Shown: positions 1 to 8,040, numbered from the stretch's first letter. The stretch: DNA of 40,367 nt from Chlamydia trachomatis (GCA_945898205.1 CAMDHO010000018.1:1-40367); one strand, 5' to 3'. Made by a program: numbers and translations. The notes: generated by a model not told the origin, from the sequence alone.

Positions 1-69
1 TTAACTTATGTCTTGGAAAAACAAGCTATTTACATATTGAATGAATTGGATGTGGAAAGATCTTTCTAA
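1..69 (+). CDS. C-terminal end of an unidentified gene (partial)
   Basis: Frame 1 is open from the window edge and gives 22 residues ending NELDVERSF before a TAA at 67-69. The other two plus frames hit stops, and the residues look like the end of an amphipathic helix. Too little is visible to name it, and chance openness over 22 codons is possible. The next gene starts about 155 bases downstream. Confidence 0.4.
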   Translation, partial: LTYVLEKQAIYILNELDVERSF

Positions 70-225
70 AACTTCTCATAGAGCAAGATGAATAATCTTT
101 TTTTTAATCCTTGTTTCTCCAGGGAAAGCGAAGTCACCCACAAGTGCTGGCATTTAATGTCCTTTTTAAAAAAATGATTGCAGCATATTCAGTTTTTTGC
201 CAGCATTTTATTTTGATGAGGTTAG

Positions 226-822
226 ATGGGCGATTTTTTTCGATATTTGTTTCTGTTGCAAATCTGTATGGGAGCATCTCTTTTTGGATTGAGCTTAAAA
301 AGTTCTATATTTGAAAATCAAAGCGAAGTTTCTTGCGAATATGCTTGTTGTGGAAGGGGCGTTTCTCCTGAACTGTCTTGGACGGATTCTCCTGAAAATA
401 CGGCTAGCTTTGCGCTAAAAATCACAGATCAAACTACAAGTGAAGTCTATTGGTTTATCTGTAACATACCTAAAGAGACTAGTCATCTATCAAGGAATTT
501 CAATCATGAGGATTTACTTCTTGATGGGATATTAGAAGGGGTTAATGACTTCGGGGGTGTCGGATATAAACCTCTTTGTGCTCCTCTTGGAGAAAAGCAT
601 TTCTATATATTCGATTTATTTGCTTTAGATGTAACTCTTGGATCTCAAGTTGTCAAAGATAGATTAGAAAGAGAAAAGCAACTGAAGAAACATACAATTG
701 ACCACTCACAGTTGAACGGTTTTTTACAGGTTCCTCTGCATCCAACAGCTCCGAATTCACCTCTTCACGACCCGAGAAAAAAACAAGACCCCAATGCTTT
801 ACCAAATTCTTCATACCCTTAA
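226..822 (+). CDS. Exported PEBP/YbhB-type (Raf kinase inhibitor-like) protein
   Basis: A 198-residue protein with an N-terminal hydrophobic signal (residues 5-23). The body follows the phosphatidylethanolamine-binding protein fold signature: GRGVSPELSW (43-52), a D68 ... YW (75-76) ligand-pocket segment, GVNDFGGVGY (105-114), then FDLFALD (129-135). The usual GPxPPxGxH stretch is altered (PLCAPLGEKH), so the anion pocket may be modified. Bacterial members are small ligand-binding proteins of uncertain role; the signal peptide suggests a periplasmic location. The tail after about residue 175 is Pro/Asn-rich and probably disordered. A GAGG lies just before the ATG. It leads a three-gene run with gaps of 12 and 11 bases in which all three products appear exported. 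Family call fairly sure, function unknown. Confidence 0.8.
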   Translation: MGDFFRYLFLLQICMGASLFGLSLKSSIFENQSEVSCEYACCGRGVSPELSWTDSPENTASFALKITDQTTSEVYWFICNIPKETSHLSRNFNHEDLLLDGILEGVNDFGGVGYKPLCAPLGEKHFYIFDLFALDVTLGSQVVKDRLEREKQLKKHTIDHSQLNGFLQVPLHPTAPNSPLHDPRKKQDPNALPNSSYP

Positions 823-834
823 AATAGAGACTTT

Positions 835-2727
835 ATGCGACTAGTTATTTTTTTAGCGATCCTTTCCTTTGGAAATATGGGAATGACCGAATTCATTTCT
901 AATTCTGAAATCATTCGAACCATAGAAGAGTTAGCTTCGCAGCCTATAGAACTCACTGATGATGTGCCGGAACGTGAGGTAGATCGTCCCGTTTTTTTTA
1001 AGGAGCACTCGGGAGAACTAACGACAAGTACATCGTCTATTTCGGTTCCTATTAGAGTCTCTGCAGTTCAAAGCATATTTAATTTTGATGCAGTTACTCT
1101 AAATGATACAGGAGCTTTTCCTCCAGATTCTATGGGAGTTGTGGGGCCAACGCAATTTATTGCCGCCTGCAATGGTCGAATTCGTTCCTTTAGTAAAGAA
1201 ACAGGGTTGCCAGATGGTGTTTTGAACCTCACTACGGAGACGTTTTTTTCCTCTAGTTTGCAGCGCAGGGGATTTACGAGTGATCCAAGAATTCGTTATG
1301 ATAGGTTATCTGGAAGTTGGTTTGTTGTTATGTTGGGAATTACTCAATTGGGAGAGCCTGATAGAATCATGATAGCGGTAGCTCGAAATGCTTCTATCAC
1401 GAAATCAACAAACTGGCATTTTTATTACTTTCTTCCTGCAATGGTAACTCCAAGGCGTTCTTCTCCAAATGATTTTGCCGACTTTCCGACGCTTGGAATT
1501 GATGCTAAGGCCCTTTATATTGGGGCTAATTTTTTTAGTCCGTCTGGTTCTTTTCTTAATTCAGATGCGTTTGTTATCCCAAAAGCAGCTTTATTGGCAG
1601 GAACTTTAAATGTCTATGCTTTTCGTAACCTCATTGATAATAGCGCGGGCCCCTATACCCCACAAGGAGTGGATAATTTCGATCCGGATGCTACAGTAGG
1701 TTATTTTGTAGGAATAGATGCTTGTCAATTTGGAAAGTTAACTTTTAGGAAAGTAACAAATCCAGGAGGAATTCCGACGCTTTCAGAGAATATCGGGCTG
1801 ACTGTATTGTCTACCTATTATCCAATTACAGTTCCACATCAAGGTAATTTAAATGGAGTAAAAGGATATTTGTCTGCTGTTGATGATCGTCTTTGCAGCA
1901 CTCATATTAGAAATGGAAAGCTTTATACAGCCCACAGCATTGGAACGAATTCGAGCGGAGTTAGTAGTGCTTCGCTTTCGATGACAGCAAATGGCTGTCG
2001 CTGGTATGAAATCAGTTTGGCAAATCCAAATCAACCCTCTTTACTTCATGCGGGAACCCTTTATGACCCTCTTACTAACGCAACTCATCGACGCAGTTAT
2101 TTGGTGCCTTCAATTATGACAAATGGATTGTCAACAATGGCGATCGGATCTAGTTCAGCGGGGAGCTCCTTTTTTGCTAATGCCGCATATGCATTAAGAT
2201 ATGCAGCAGATCCATCAGGAACTCTCCGTCCTTCGGTTATTTATACTGGAAGCTCAGCGAGTTATAATCCTCCGGGAGACCCCGGGGGCTATCGAGGACG
2301 TCGTTGGGGTGATTATTCTCATACAAGTTTAGATCCTAAAGATAACCTTACGATGTGGACAATTCAAGAATATTGCAATAGTAAAAATTCTTATGGGTGT
2401 AGAGTTGCTACTATTCTTGCAGCTCCTCCTGCGAAACTAATATCATGTACACCCCCACGTATAGCGTTGAATCAGGCATCCGTATCATTAGTGATTAAGG
2501 GGGTAAGTGTGAATGGTTCTGCTTTTTACGATCCTCCGATTGATTTCGAAAAACACTTATCTGTGAGGATTGGTAATCTTCAGATCCGTTCTTTTTCAGT
2601 TATTAGCCCCACGGAACTTCGGGTAAATGTTTCGACAAAAGGTGCTACAAAAGGATCGAAAACAATCACAATTATAAACCCAGATGGACAACAAGTCAGT
2701 GTTGCATCGCTATTATCTATTCAATAA
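835..2727 (+). CDS. Large secreted protein with C-terminal IPT/TIG-like domain
   Basis: 630 residues beginning with a short signal sequence (about 1-19). Residues 96-105 read PPDSMGVVGP, close to the PPDTNGDVGP-type motif of a widespread group of secreted bacterial proteins. Later blocks typical of that group follow: DPRIRYDRLSGSWFV, then DFPTLGIDAKALYIGANFF, consistent with repeated beta blades. Residues about 535-630 (ISCTPPRIALN ... ITIINPDGQQVS) look like an immunoglobulin-like IPT/TIG domain, often found on surface proteins. No catalytic residues can be assigned. It sits 12 bases after the PEBP-like gene and 11 before the kinase-like gene, so co-transcription is likely. I infer an extracytoplasmic or surface role. 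The family resemblance comes from memory of motifs, not a search. Confidence 0.7.
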   Translation: MRLVIFLAILSFGNMGMTEFISNSEIIRTIEELASQPIELTDDVPEREVDRPVFFKEHSGELTTSTSSISVPIRVSAVQSIFNFDAVTLNDTGAFPPDSMGVVGPTQFIAACNGRIRSFSKETGLPDGVLNLTTETFFSSSLQRRGFTSDPRIRYDRLSGSWFVVMLGITQLGEPDRIMIAVARNASITKSTNWHFYYFLPAMVTPRRSSPNDFADFPTLGIDAKALYIGANFFSPSGSFLNSDAFVIPKAALLAGTLNVYAFRNLIDNSAGPYTPQGVDNFDPDATVGYFVGIDACQFGKLTFRKVTNPGGIPTLSENIGLTVLSTYYPITVPHQGNLNGVKGYLSAVDDRLCSTHIRNGKLYTAHSIGTNSSGVSSASLSMTANGCRWYEISLANPNQPSLLHAGTLYDPLTNATHRRSYLVPSIMTNGLSTMAIGSSSAGSSFFANAAYALRYAADPSGTLRPSVIYTGSSASYNPPGDPGGYRGRRWGDYSHTSLDPKDNLTMWTIQEYCNSKNSYGCRVATILAAPPAKLISCTPPRIALNQASVSLVIKGVSVNGSAFYDPPIDFEKHLSVRIGNLQIRSFSVISPTELRVNVSTKGATKGSKTITIINPDGQQVSVASLLSIQ

Positions 2728-2738
2728 AGTGTGTTTTT

Positions 2739-3701
2739 ATGGAAAATAATATCAAAAAAACTGTCATGTCCTTTTTTCTCTATTTATGCGCGGCTACAAG
2801 TTTATTCTGCGAGGGGAAAGAGGATGAGAAAATTTGGTGTATAGCAAAACAGCTAGGTACTTTAAATGAGGGGAGCATCTATATCGAGAGGTTAAGTGGT
2901 GGATTGACTAACTATAATTATAAAGTGTCCTTAGGAGCCTCTTCTTATTTTTTTCGCTGTACTAATCAAAATAGTGATATTTTGGGATCCTCTTTAGATA
3001 GAGAATGGCAAATTACTAACAAAATTTCAGAAGAAAAAATTGCCCCTCAAATTGTTTTATATCTAGCAGAAGATGGTGTTATTGTTACAAATTTCATTGA
3101 AGCAATAGGGGGAAAGGTCGATTTACGAGATAAGGAGAGCCTGCAAAAGTTTTGTCATTTAATCTCTTCTGTACATAATCTAAATCTAGAGTTCCCAACT
3201 CAATTTTGTCCTTTTGAAACCATACGTAATTATACCGAAAATGCTCTTGAATTAGGACTGGTCTTACCTTTTTTTTTAGAAAATTCGATTTTGCCTTGGA
3301 TTGATTTTTTACGAAAATCGCAATTTCTAACAATGAAGGTTGAAAAAAAGCCAGCTCATTTAGATTTGTGGTCTGGAAATATATTGGATGATGGAAAGCA
3401 ATTGTGGTTGATTGACTGGGAATATTCTGCAATGGGCGATCCTTTTTTTGACTTAGCAACTTTGACTTCTGTGGAAAATTTTTCAGACGATGAAATGTAT
3501 GAGTTTTTGCAGTGCTATTTGGCTAGAGATCCAAATAAGGAAGAGTTTAATCATTTTTACTCTATGAGGATCCTTGCTGACATTCGTTGGGCTCTATGGG
3601 CATACATACAAACAAAATTGTCAACACTAGATGAACCATTTGAAGATATGGGAAATGAATATTTTCGACATGCTCTTAAGAGGATTGGGACATCCTCTTG
3701 A
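2739..3701 (+). CDS. Choline/ethanolamine kinase-like (APH fold) protein with signal peptide
   Basis: 320 residues. The kinase hallmarks are clear: a glycine-rich start (LSGGLTNYNYKV, about 53-64), the catalytic loop HLDLWSGN (about 207-214, Asp at 209, Asn at 214) and the metal-binding IDWEYSAMGDP (about 225-235) followed by FFD. This pattern fits LicA/choline kinase and aminoglycoside phosphotransferase relatives that phosphorylate small alcohols or amines with ATP. Unusually, the N-terminus (KK, then VMSFFLYLCAATSLF) looks like a signal peptide or membrane anchor. The third gene of the exported run, it follows its neighbour by 11 bases with no obvious Shine-Dalgarno sequence. If exported, an ATP-dependent reaction would need host ATP, so secretion or cytoplasmic-face anchoring should be considered. 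Substrate unknown. Confidence 0.8.
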   Translation: MENNIKKTVMSFFLYLCAATSLFCEGKEDEKIWCIAKQLGTLNEGSIYIERLSGGLTNYNYKVSLGASSYFFRCTNQNSDILGSSLDREWQITNKISEEKIAPQIVLYLAEDGVIVTNFIEAIGGKVDLRDKESLQKFCHLISSVHNLNLEFPTQFCPFETIRNYTENALELGLVLPFFLENSILPWIDFLRKSQFLTMKVEKKPAHLDLWSGNILDDGKQLWLIDWEYSAMGDPFFDLATLTSVENFSDDEMYEFLQCYLARDPNKEEFNHFYSMRILADIRWALWAYIQTKLSTLDEPFEDMGNEYFRHALKRIGTSS

Positions 3702-3804
3702 TCACATCATCACTCGGCTAGAAGAAGGAGGACTTCCTATCATTGAAAAACAAGAAGCTATCTTCAAAGCAAGTCATATTGAGATAGGAAAGCTATATTG
3801 TTTT

Positions 3805-4156
3805 CAGTTTTTCATGATTTCCTCCCGTGATTAACCGGCAATTTAGTGAAAGCATTTTTTGTGTCTAGCACGATTTGAATCAAATCAGAAATATTATTAA
3901 CTCATACTAGTTTATAAAAAACGCAAAATCCTCGTCTGATCTTTTTTAATTCTTATTACAACGCTCACAAACTCCATGAACTTCTTCCTTCCCCATGGCT
4001 TTTAAATCGCCAAAAATTCAAATAGGTAGAGCTTTAGGGTGACTAAATTGTTTTTGTGTATTTAGTAGAAGCGGTTCTTAACTCTTCCGCTCGATTTTTA
4101 TTAGTGACCGGAATGCTGAAATTTAAGCTTCTAGCATCTCTATAACCAGAGCTCGC
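3805..4156. repeat. Decayed duplicate of the segment at 25316-25630
   Basis: This stretch aligns end to end with 25316-25630: the same order of blocks (a CAGTTTTTCATGAT block, TCCTCCCGTGATTA, GGCAATTTA, GATTTGAAT, GGCTTTTAAATCGCCA, then the 3' end of a DUF1499 gene). On the minus strand it keeps the end of DUF1499, the spacer, and the Shine-Dalgarno and ATG of the next gene. Here that ATG is followed only by AAA AAC TGA, so the downstream gene is cut. The terminator hairpin of the other copy is wrecked. The rest of the 3702-4188 gap (3702-3804 and 4157-4188) holds nothing I can identify. Confidence 0.9.
4043..4156 (-). pseudogene. 3' remnant of a duplicated DUF1499 gene
   Basis: Read on the minus strand, about 37 codons remain in frame and end in TAG at 4043-4045. 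They spell SSGYRDARSLNFSIPVTNKN and then a tail ending TKYTKTI, which matches the C-terminus of the intact DUF1499 protein encoded at 25514-26098 with several substitutions. Everything upstream of the fragment is missing. It is a leftover of a segmental duplication rather than a gene. Confidence 0.88.
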
Positions 4157-4188
4157 AATTGTAATATTTGCTGGTTTATAATTTTCTA

Positions 4189-4238
4189 TTCATGTAAAAG
4201 AAAGAGTCTTTTTTACATGGAGTTTTCTTTTACATGAA
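4189..4238 (+). promoter_or_regulatory. 15-bp perfect hairpin covering the trxB start codon
   Basis: TTCATGTAAAAGAAA (4189-4203) is exactly complementary to TTTCTTTTACATGAA (4224-4238). The 20-base loop contains GGAG (4219-4222), the likely Shine-Dalgarno sequence, and the second arm contains the trxB ATG (4234-4236). A second TTTTACATG in the loop (4211-4219) can pair with CATGTAAAA (4191-4199) instead, giving a mutually exclusive smaller hairpin that leaves the start codon free but engages the first G of GGAG. In RNA this would be a start-codon sequestering switch; in DNA the same repeat could be a protein-binding operator. The repeat is plainly visible; the regulatory role is inferred. Confidence 0.6.
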
Positions 4239-5190
4239 TACAAAAAAAGTAGTGATTATTGGATCTGGTCCGGCTGCTTATACAGCAGCTATTTATGCCG
4301 CACGCGCTGATTTATTTCCTGTTGTTTTTGAAGGTTTTTATTCAGGTCCTCCAGGAGGACAGCTTATGACTACCTCAGATGTAGAAAATTACCCAGGATT
4401 TCCCGACGGAGTTTTAGGCCCCAATTTAATGGAAAACTTTAGGAAGCAAGCTGAACGATTTGGAACTGTTTTTTTTACAGAGGATGTAAAATCTGTAACA
4501 TTTGGAAGCTACCCATTTATTGTTCATGGATCAAAAACTGAAATAACAACTTCTTCTATAATTATTGCTACAGGAGCAACAGCTAAAAGGCTTGATATTC
4601 CAGGTACTTTGGATGGAGAATTTTGGCAAAAAGGGGTGACAGCTTGTGCAATTTGCGATGGAGCCGCTCCTTTATTTCGTAATAGGGAACTTTATGTCAT
4701 CGGAGGGGGTGATAGTGCTATAGAAGAAGCTGTTTTTCTTACAAAATTCGGCAGTAAAGTCTATATAGTGCATAGAAGAGATCAATTTAGAGCCTCTAAA
4801 ATTATGGTCGATAGAGCTTTATCGCACCCTAAGATAGAAGTGATTTGGGATCATGAAGTAATTAAAGTTGAGGGGGATTCCTTAGTGCGTTCTTTGATTT
4901 TAGAGAATGTAAAAACTAAGGAGCAAAGGTCTTGCGTTGCGGCAGGGGTGTTTTTTGCAATTGGACATAGTCCAAATACAGGTTTCTTGGACTCTCAAAT
5001 TGGCTTACATCCGAATGGATATATTCAAGTAAAACCGGGTTCTACAGAGACAAATCTAGAGGGGGTATTTGCGGCAGGAGATGTTCAAGACCATATTTAT
5101 AGACAGGCAATTACTGCAGCAGGAAGTGGGTGCATGGCTGCTTTAGATGTTGAGAGATGGCTTACACATAAAGGATTGGCACCTAAATGA
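4234..5190 (+). CDS. trxB: Thioredoxin reductase
   Basis: 318 residues, normal length for the low-molecular-weight bacterial enzyme. It reduces thioredoxin with NADPH through FAD in the cytoplasm. Visible motifs: FAD-binding [10 protein letters not shown] (10-19), the redox-active CAICDG (Cys138 and Cys141), the NADPH-binding [10 protein letters not shown] (157-166) with HRRDQFRAS behind it, and the C-terminal FAD segment [20 protein letters not shown]. The start follows GGAG at 4219-4222. The next gene overlaps the stop by four bases (ATGA), so the two are translationally coupled. The start codon is buried in a perfect inverted repeat, which suggests control of translation or transcription. 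Identification is secure. Confidence 0.97.
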   Translation: MNTKKVVIIGSGPAAYTAAIYAARADLFPVVFEGFYSGPPGGQLMTTSDVENYPGFPDGVLGPNLMENFRKQAERFGTVFFTEDVKSVTFGSYPFIVHGSKTEITTSSIIIATGATAKRLDIPGTLDGEFWQKGVTACAICDGAAPLFRNRELYVIGGGDSAIEEAVFLTKFGSKVYIVHRRDQFRASKIMVDRALSHPKIEVIWDHEVIKVEGDSLVRSLILENVKTKEQRSCVAAGVFFAIGHSPNTGFLDSQIGLHPNGYIQVKPGSTETNLEGVFAAGDVQDHIYRQAITAAGSGCMAALDVERWLTHKGLAPK

Positions 5191-6005
5191 AAGTGCAGAG
5201 GCATATAGCATTTTTTTTATTAGCTTCTTTAGAACTATTTTCTTTAGATGAGCTTCCTTGGATTGGTGATGTGTACGAATTTGAGCTCAATACAGGATTT
5301 TACTATAGTCAATATAGTAAAATAAATCATGCAATTCAGCAGCCATCTTATTCTTACAATAACTATGTTACCGAATCTTCACTAGGTTTTGTTCCAAGTG
5401 AAAATGTTGACGTGGAATTAGAGCTTAATATGGCTCGTACGCCTGGTCAAACTTATGGATTCCGAAGTGCAGCCTTACAAGCAAGATATCTTTTTTGGGA
5501 CGATATTGCAGGAGACTTATTTAGCTTGAATTTAGGGCTTAATACGAGGGTTGTTACCGGAAGATCAGTAAAAGATGTTAGTTCTCCATACGCTTCATAC
5601 TGGAATGGGGAAGCTACAGTTTCTATCGGAAAAGAATTTACTAAAGATGAGGACTGGAAGACCAGAGGATATTTATTTACTTCCATAGGCGTTGCTAATC
5701 ACGGTTCTTTTTGGAATCGATATAAAGCAGCTTTTGAATTGCGTATTATGGACTCTCAGTCGATAGAGGCATTTAGCCTTGGTTATTTTGGCTATGGAAG
5801 TGAAAAAGATATAAATATCGACCATTTTAAGGGGTGGGGTTTTATTCGCCATCATTCTGTTGATGTTGGGGCTAAGTATAGCTATATGCCTGGTTTTTTG
5901 GGGGTTTTAAGCCTCTCTTATGCGTGTAGAGTATGGGCTTATTCTTATCCAACAAGAGAACAGGCTATTCAAGTCTCTTATAACCTTCCTTTCTCTATTT
6001 TTTAG
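5187..6005 (+). CDS. Probable outer-membrane beta-barrel protein
   Basis: 272 residues starting inside the trxB stop codon. The N-terminus ([19 protein letters not shown]) is a signal peptide. The remainder alternates aromatic and polar residues in short strands ([35 protein letters not shown]) and ends in IF, the terminal phenylalanine expected by the BAM machinery. I recognise no named family; chlamydiae often have a short exported protein near trxB. The expected strand count is about 10-12, so a small barrel facing the host vacuole is plausible. The stop codon sits within a hairpin at 5982-6013. Confidence 0.7.
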   Translation: MKVQRHIAFFLLASLELFSLDELPWIGDVYEFELNTGFYYSQYSKINHAIQQPSYSYNNYVTESSLGFVPSENVDVELELNMARTPGQTYGFRSAALQARYLFWDDIAGDLFSLNLGLNTRVVTGRSVKDVSSPYASYWNGEATVSIGKEFTKDEDWKTRGYLFTSIGVANHGSFWNRYKAAFELRIMDSQSIEAFSLGYFGYGSEKDINIDHFKGWGFIRHHSVDVGAKYSYMPGFLGVLSLSYACRVWAYSYPTREQAIQVSYNLPFSIF

Positions 6006-6013
6006 GGAAGGTT
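5982..6013 (+). terminator. Hairpin at the 3' end of the barrel gene
   Basis: AACCTTCC (5982-5989) pairs with GGAAGGTT (6006-6013) across a T-rich loop that holds the stop codon. It lies between two convergent genes (this one and acpS). No strong T-tract follows, so it may act as an mRNA 3' stabiliser as much as a terminator. Confidence 0.45.
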
Positions 6014-6024
6014 GCTTGCTCTTA

Positions 6025-6417
6025 TTAAGCATTAACCCAGATTGCCACAGTAGCTACATAGAGTTGGCAGTGGCTAATACTCACTAAAACAAGGGGGTTG
6101 TCTAATGTTTGATTGAGGTGGTCTGAAAATGTGACGTTTGGTTTTCCTAAAGAATCATTTAAAATTTCCATATCAAGCCAAGAAGCATGCTTTCCAAATC
6201 CAGTGCCTAAGGCTTTAACAATCGATTCTTTCACAGAAAATCGAGCTGCAAAGTGAGGGATTGGATCTTTGTATTTCAAGCAGTAGTCTTGTTCTTTAAT
6301 AGAAAAAAGGCGAGTAAGAAATCTATACCCATGAAGATCATAGCTCTTGCGAATTCGTTCGATTTCAATAATATCATTGCCAATTCCTTTTATAGGAAGT
6401 GTTTTATTTGTGCTCAT
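6025..6417 (-). CDS. acpS: Holo-[acyl-carrier-protein] synthase
   Basis: About 130 residues from the ATG at 6415-6417 (an ATG directly before it, at 6418-6420, is equally possible). The enzyme transfers 4'-phosphopantetheine from CoA to apo-ACP. Diagnostic motifs: GIGNDIIEIERI near the N-terminus (Mg-binding Asp) and RFSVKESIVKALG (the family's FAAKEAxxKALG), then LVSISHCQ. Its start overlaps the end of the PIN/TRAM gene by about 14 bases, so it is translated from the same transcript. The pairing of acpS with a PIN/TRAM membrane protein next to trxB is a chlamydial arrangement. Identification secure. Confidence 0.95.
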   Translation of the reverse strand: MSTNKTLPIKGIGNDIIEIERIRKSYDLHGYRFLTRLFSIKEQDYCLKYKDPIPHFAARFSVKESIVKALGTGFGKHASWLDMEILNDSLGKPNVTFSDHLNQTLDNPLVLVSISHCQLYVATVAIWVNA

Positions 6418-7486
6418 CATAAGAGTCTGTGTCCTCAAAATCATCTGGAATATTTACTTCATCACAGGCGTTACAAAATACCATTCGACCGGATGAGGTG
6501 TGTTTTACTGAAAGCACTTGGCCGTCAATTGTTTCCCCTAAATATTTGCCACCACCATTAATAACAACCATAGTACCATCATCTAAGTAGCCGACACCTT
6601 GTCTAGGCTCTTTTCCATGTCGTTGGATCTTAATTTTAATATATTCACCTGTTTGCATTAAAGGTTTAAGAGCAGTAGAAAGGGAGTGGAGGTTGATTAC
6701 TTTAATGCCTTCAATAGAAGACATTTGGATTTTAGAGATGTCTGCAGAAAATATGTTGGCGTCTATAAGGCGCGCTAAGCGGATTAATTTACCTTGAGGA
6801 TCTCTGACTTCTGGGAAGTCCGTGTCGCTAAATCGAATGTGGAGGTGGGAGATTTCTTCTAGTTTTTTAATGTGATCTAATCCTTTTTTTGCTTTGGATT
6901 TAGACATTTCATCGCCGATTTCGGATTGTGAATAAAATTCTTTGATGATAAATCTAGGGATGACTAATTGATAATCAAAAAGGCCTGTAGCAATCAAGTC
7001 GATAAGTCTTGCATCTACAATGGCTGAAGAGTCTAAAACTAGATCTTTCTTTTTTTGTTCAGAAGGTGAAAATTTTATAAAAGGGATGCTCACATATAGT
7101 TCATCAGATGCTTTAAGTGTCATAATCGTACCTAAGTAGGTTCCAAATAGGAATAAGGCGATTTCGATCATTTCAATGGTTTGAGGTTGGAACAAGACGG
7201 TTGCTGAGCTGATGTCTAAAATAGCCTTGAGGATTAAGACTAGAGCTTCACCCATTAAGTAGCCAAAAAAGAGTCCTATGATGGCAATGTTAAAGGAACG
7301 GAGATTGAATTTACGAAAGAGAGTGTCAAATCCTATCAAGAGCAATCCAAGCCCCCCCCCTAAAACAATGCCGATAAGTGCATTTTCAGGAACAGTTCCA
7401 GTAGGCGAAGAAAGCATGTAAGTTGTCATGAAAAAAATACAAAGGACAAAGAAAAACAATCTTAAAAAAGTGAGAGTGATATTCAT
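6404..7486 (-). CDS. PIN/TRAM domain integral membrane protein (YacL type)
   Basis: 360 residues. Residues 1-125 form four hydrophobic segments. A PIN nuclease-type domain starts at about 148 with LVLDSSAIVDAR (Asp152, Asp158) and continues through ADISKIQM. A TRAM-like RNA-binding beta barrel covers about 280-335 (GEYIKIKIQRHGKEPRQGVG). The layout matches Bacillus YacL and Chlamydia CT101-type proteins; PIN domains usually cut RNA, but the YacL target is unknown to me. The C-terminus carries a CNAC (CxxC) pair and an acidic tail, which I do not recall as standard and might bind metal. Leads a two-gene operon with acpS. Confidence 0.9.
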   Translation of the reverse strand: MNITLTFLRLFFFVLCIFFMTTYMLSSPTGTVPENALIGIVLGGGLGLLLIGFDTLFRKFNLRSFNIAIIGLFFGYLMGEALVLILKAILDISSATVLFQPQTIEMIEIALFLFGTYLGTIMTLKASDELYVSIPFIKFSPSEQKKKDLVLDSSAIVDARLIDLIATGLFDYQLVIPRFIIKEFYSQSEIGDEMSKSKAKKGLDHIKKLEEISHLHIRFSDTDFPEVRDPQGKLIRLARLIDANIFSADISKIQMSSIEGIKVINLHSLSTALKPLMQTGEYIKIKIQRHGKEPRQGVGYLDDGTMVVINGGGKYLGETIDGQVLSVKHTSSGRMVFCNACDEVNIPDDFEDTDSYDEHK

Positions 7487-7651
7487 TTTCTTCCTTATTA
7501 AAAGCAGTTATAAAGCGTTTTTAAGTCTTTCAAATTATAAAATATGATTGTAGGTCTCAAGCTATTTTTTGTCATTAAAGAAAAGGATAGCAAATGCCGG
7601 TTCACAGAATAAATGCATCATTTAGAGCGATTATTCACTTGTTTTAACTAG

Positions 7652-7768
7652 TATAATAGAGTTGTGTCTGTAACCCCATTCTCCTTAATTTTTATTTTAC
7701 CATTTTTAAAGATAAAATTGGGGGTGCTGGGGGCTTTTTTGCCCCCGACACTTTGTTTTATTTTTTTA
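7652..7768 (+). ncRNA. Candidate small RNA: promoter-like box to terminator hairpin
   Basis: A perfect TATAAT at 7652-7657 sits in otherwise gene-free DNA on the plus strand, with a weak -35 region at about 7629-7634. About 65 bases past the expected transcription start there is a strong hairpin at 7724-7751 (GTG..GGGGGC, six T, GCCCCC..CAC) and then a T-rich run. This would give a transcript of roughly 90-105 nt. No known RNA family is recognised (not 4.5S, 6S or tmRNA by eye). It could instead be noise plus a terminator for the minus-strand remnant next door. Confidence 0.3.
7724..7751 (+). terminator. GC-rich hairpin followed by T-rich run
   Basis: Stem GGGGGC (7729-7734) with GCCCCC (7741-7746), loop of six T, extended outward by GTG/CAC with one mismatch and a wobble. 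TTTGTTTTATTTTTTT follows on the plus strand, giving a convincing intrinsic terminator in that direction. No annotated plus-strand gene precedes it, which is the reason for the small RNA proposal. Confidence 0.65.
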
Positions 7769-7776
7769 TCTTTCGA

Positions 7777-8040
7777 CTATCTTATTGCAATAAACATTCT
7801 TTTTGCTTGATGGGCGTCTACCCATAGCTTCTGTGCATTAATAAAAACTATTTCTTCTTCTCCTGCTCCTCGAATGAATATCTTTCTGTAAATCGCATCC
7901 GCTCTAGTCCCTTCGAAGTGGCTTTTAACATCGATGAGAAGACCTCTTTTATTGGGAACAAGCTGTGTAGAATGCAGCTGAAAAATAACTTGTATCCCTC
8001 CTTGAAATTGAGAAGCCTTATGTAGAAAATCTGCAGAACC
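7777..8040 (-). pseudogene. Startless gene remnant, family unknown
   Basis: On the minus strand 88 codons stay open and read like real protein: GSADFLHKASQFQGG near the beginning, RGLLIDVKSHFEGTRADAIY in the middle and AHQAKRMFIAIR before TAG at 7777-7779. There is no usable start: the only nearby ATG (8040-8042) is one base out of frame, and a stop lies a few codons upstream. A single base loss after the ATG would explain this. I do not recognise the family. The charged, mixed composition differs from the low-complexity out-of-frame reading over the same bases. Confidence 0.5.

Noticed and set aside
3631..3834. A 67-codon plus-strand frame overlapping the end of the kinase-like gene
   Set aside because: Overlaps the intact kinase by 71 bases, has no ribosome site, and its end lies in the duplicated segment; the residues do not extend the kinase.
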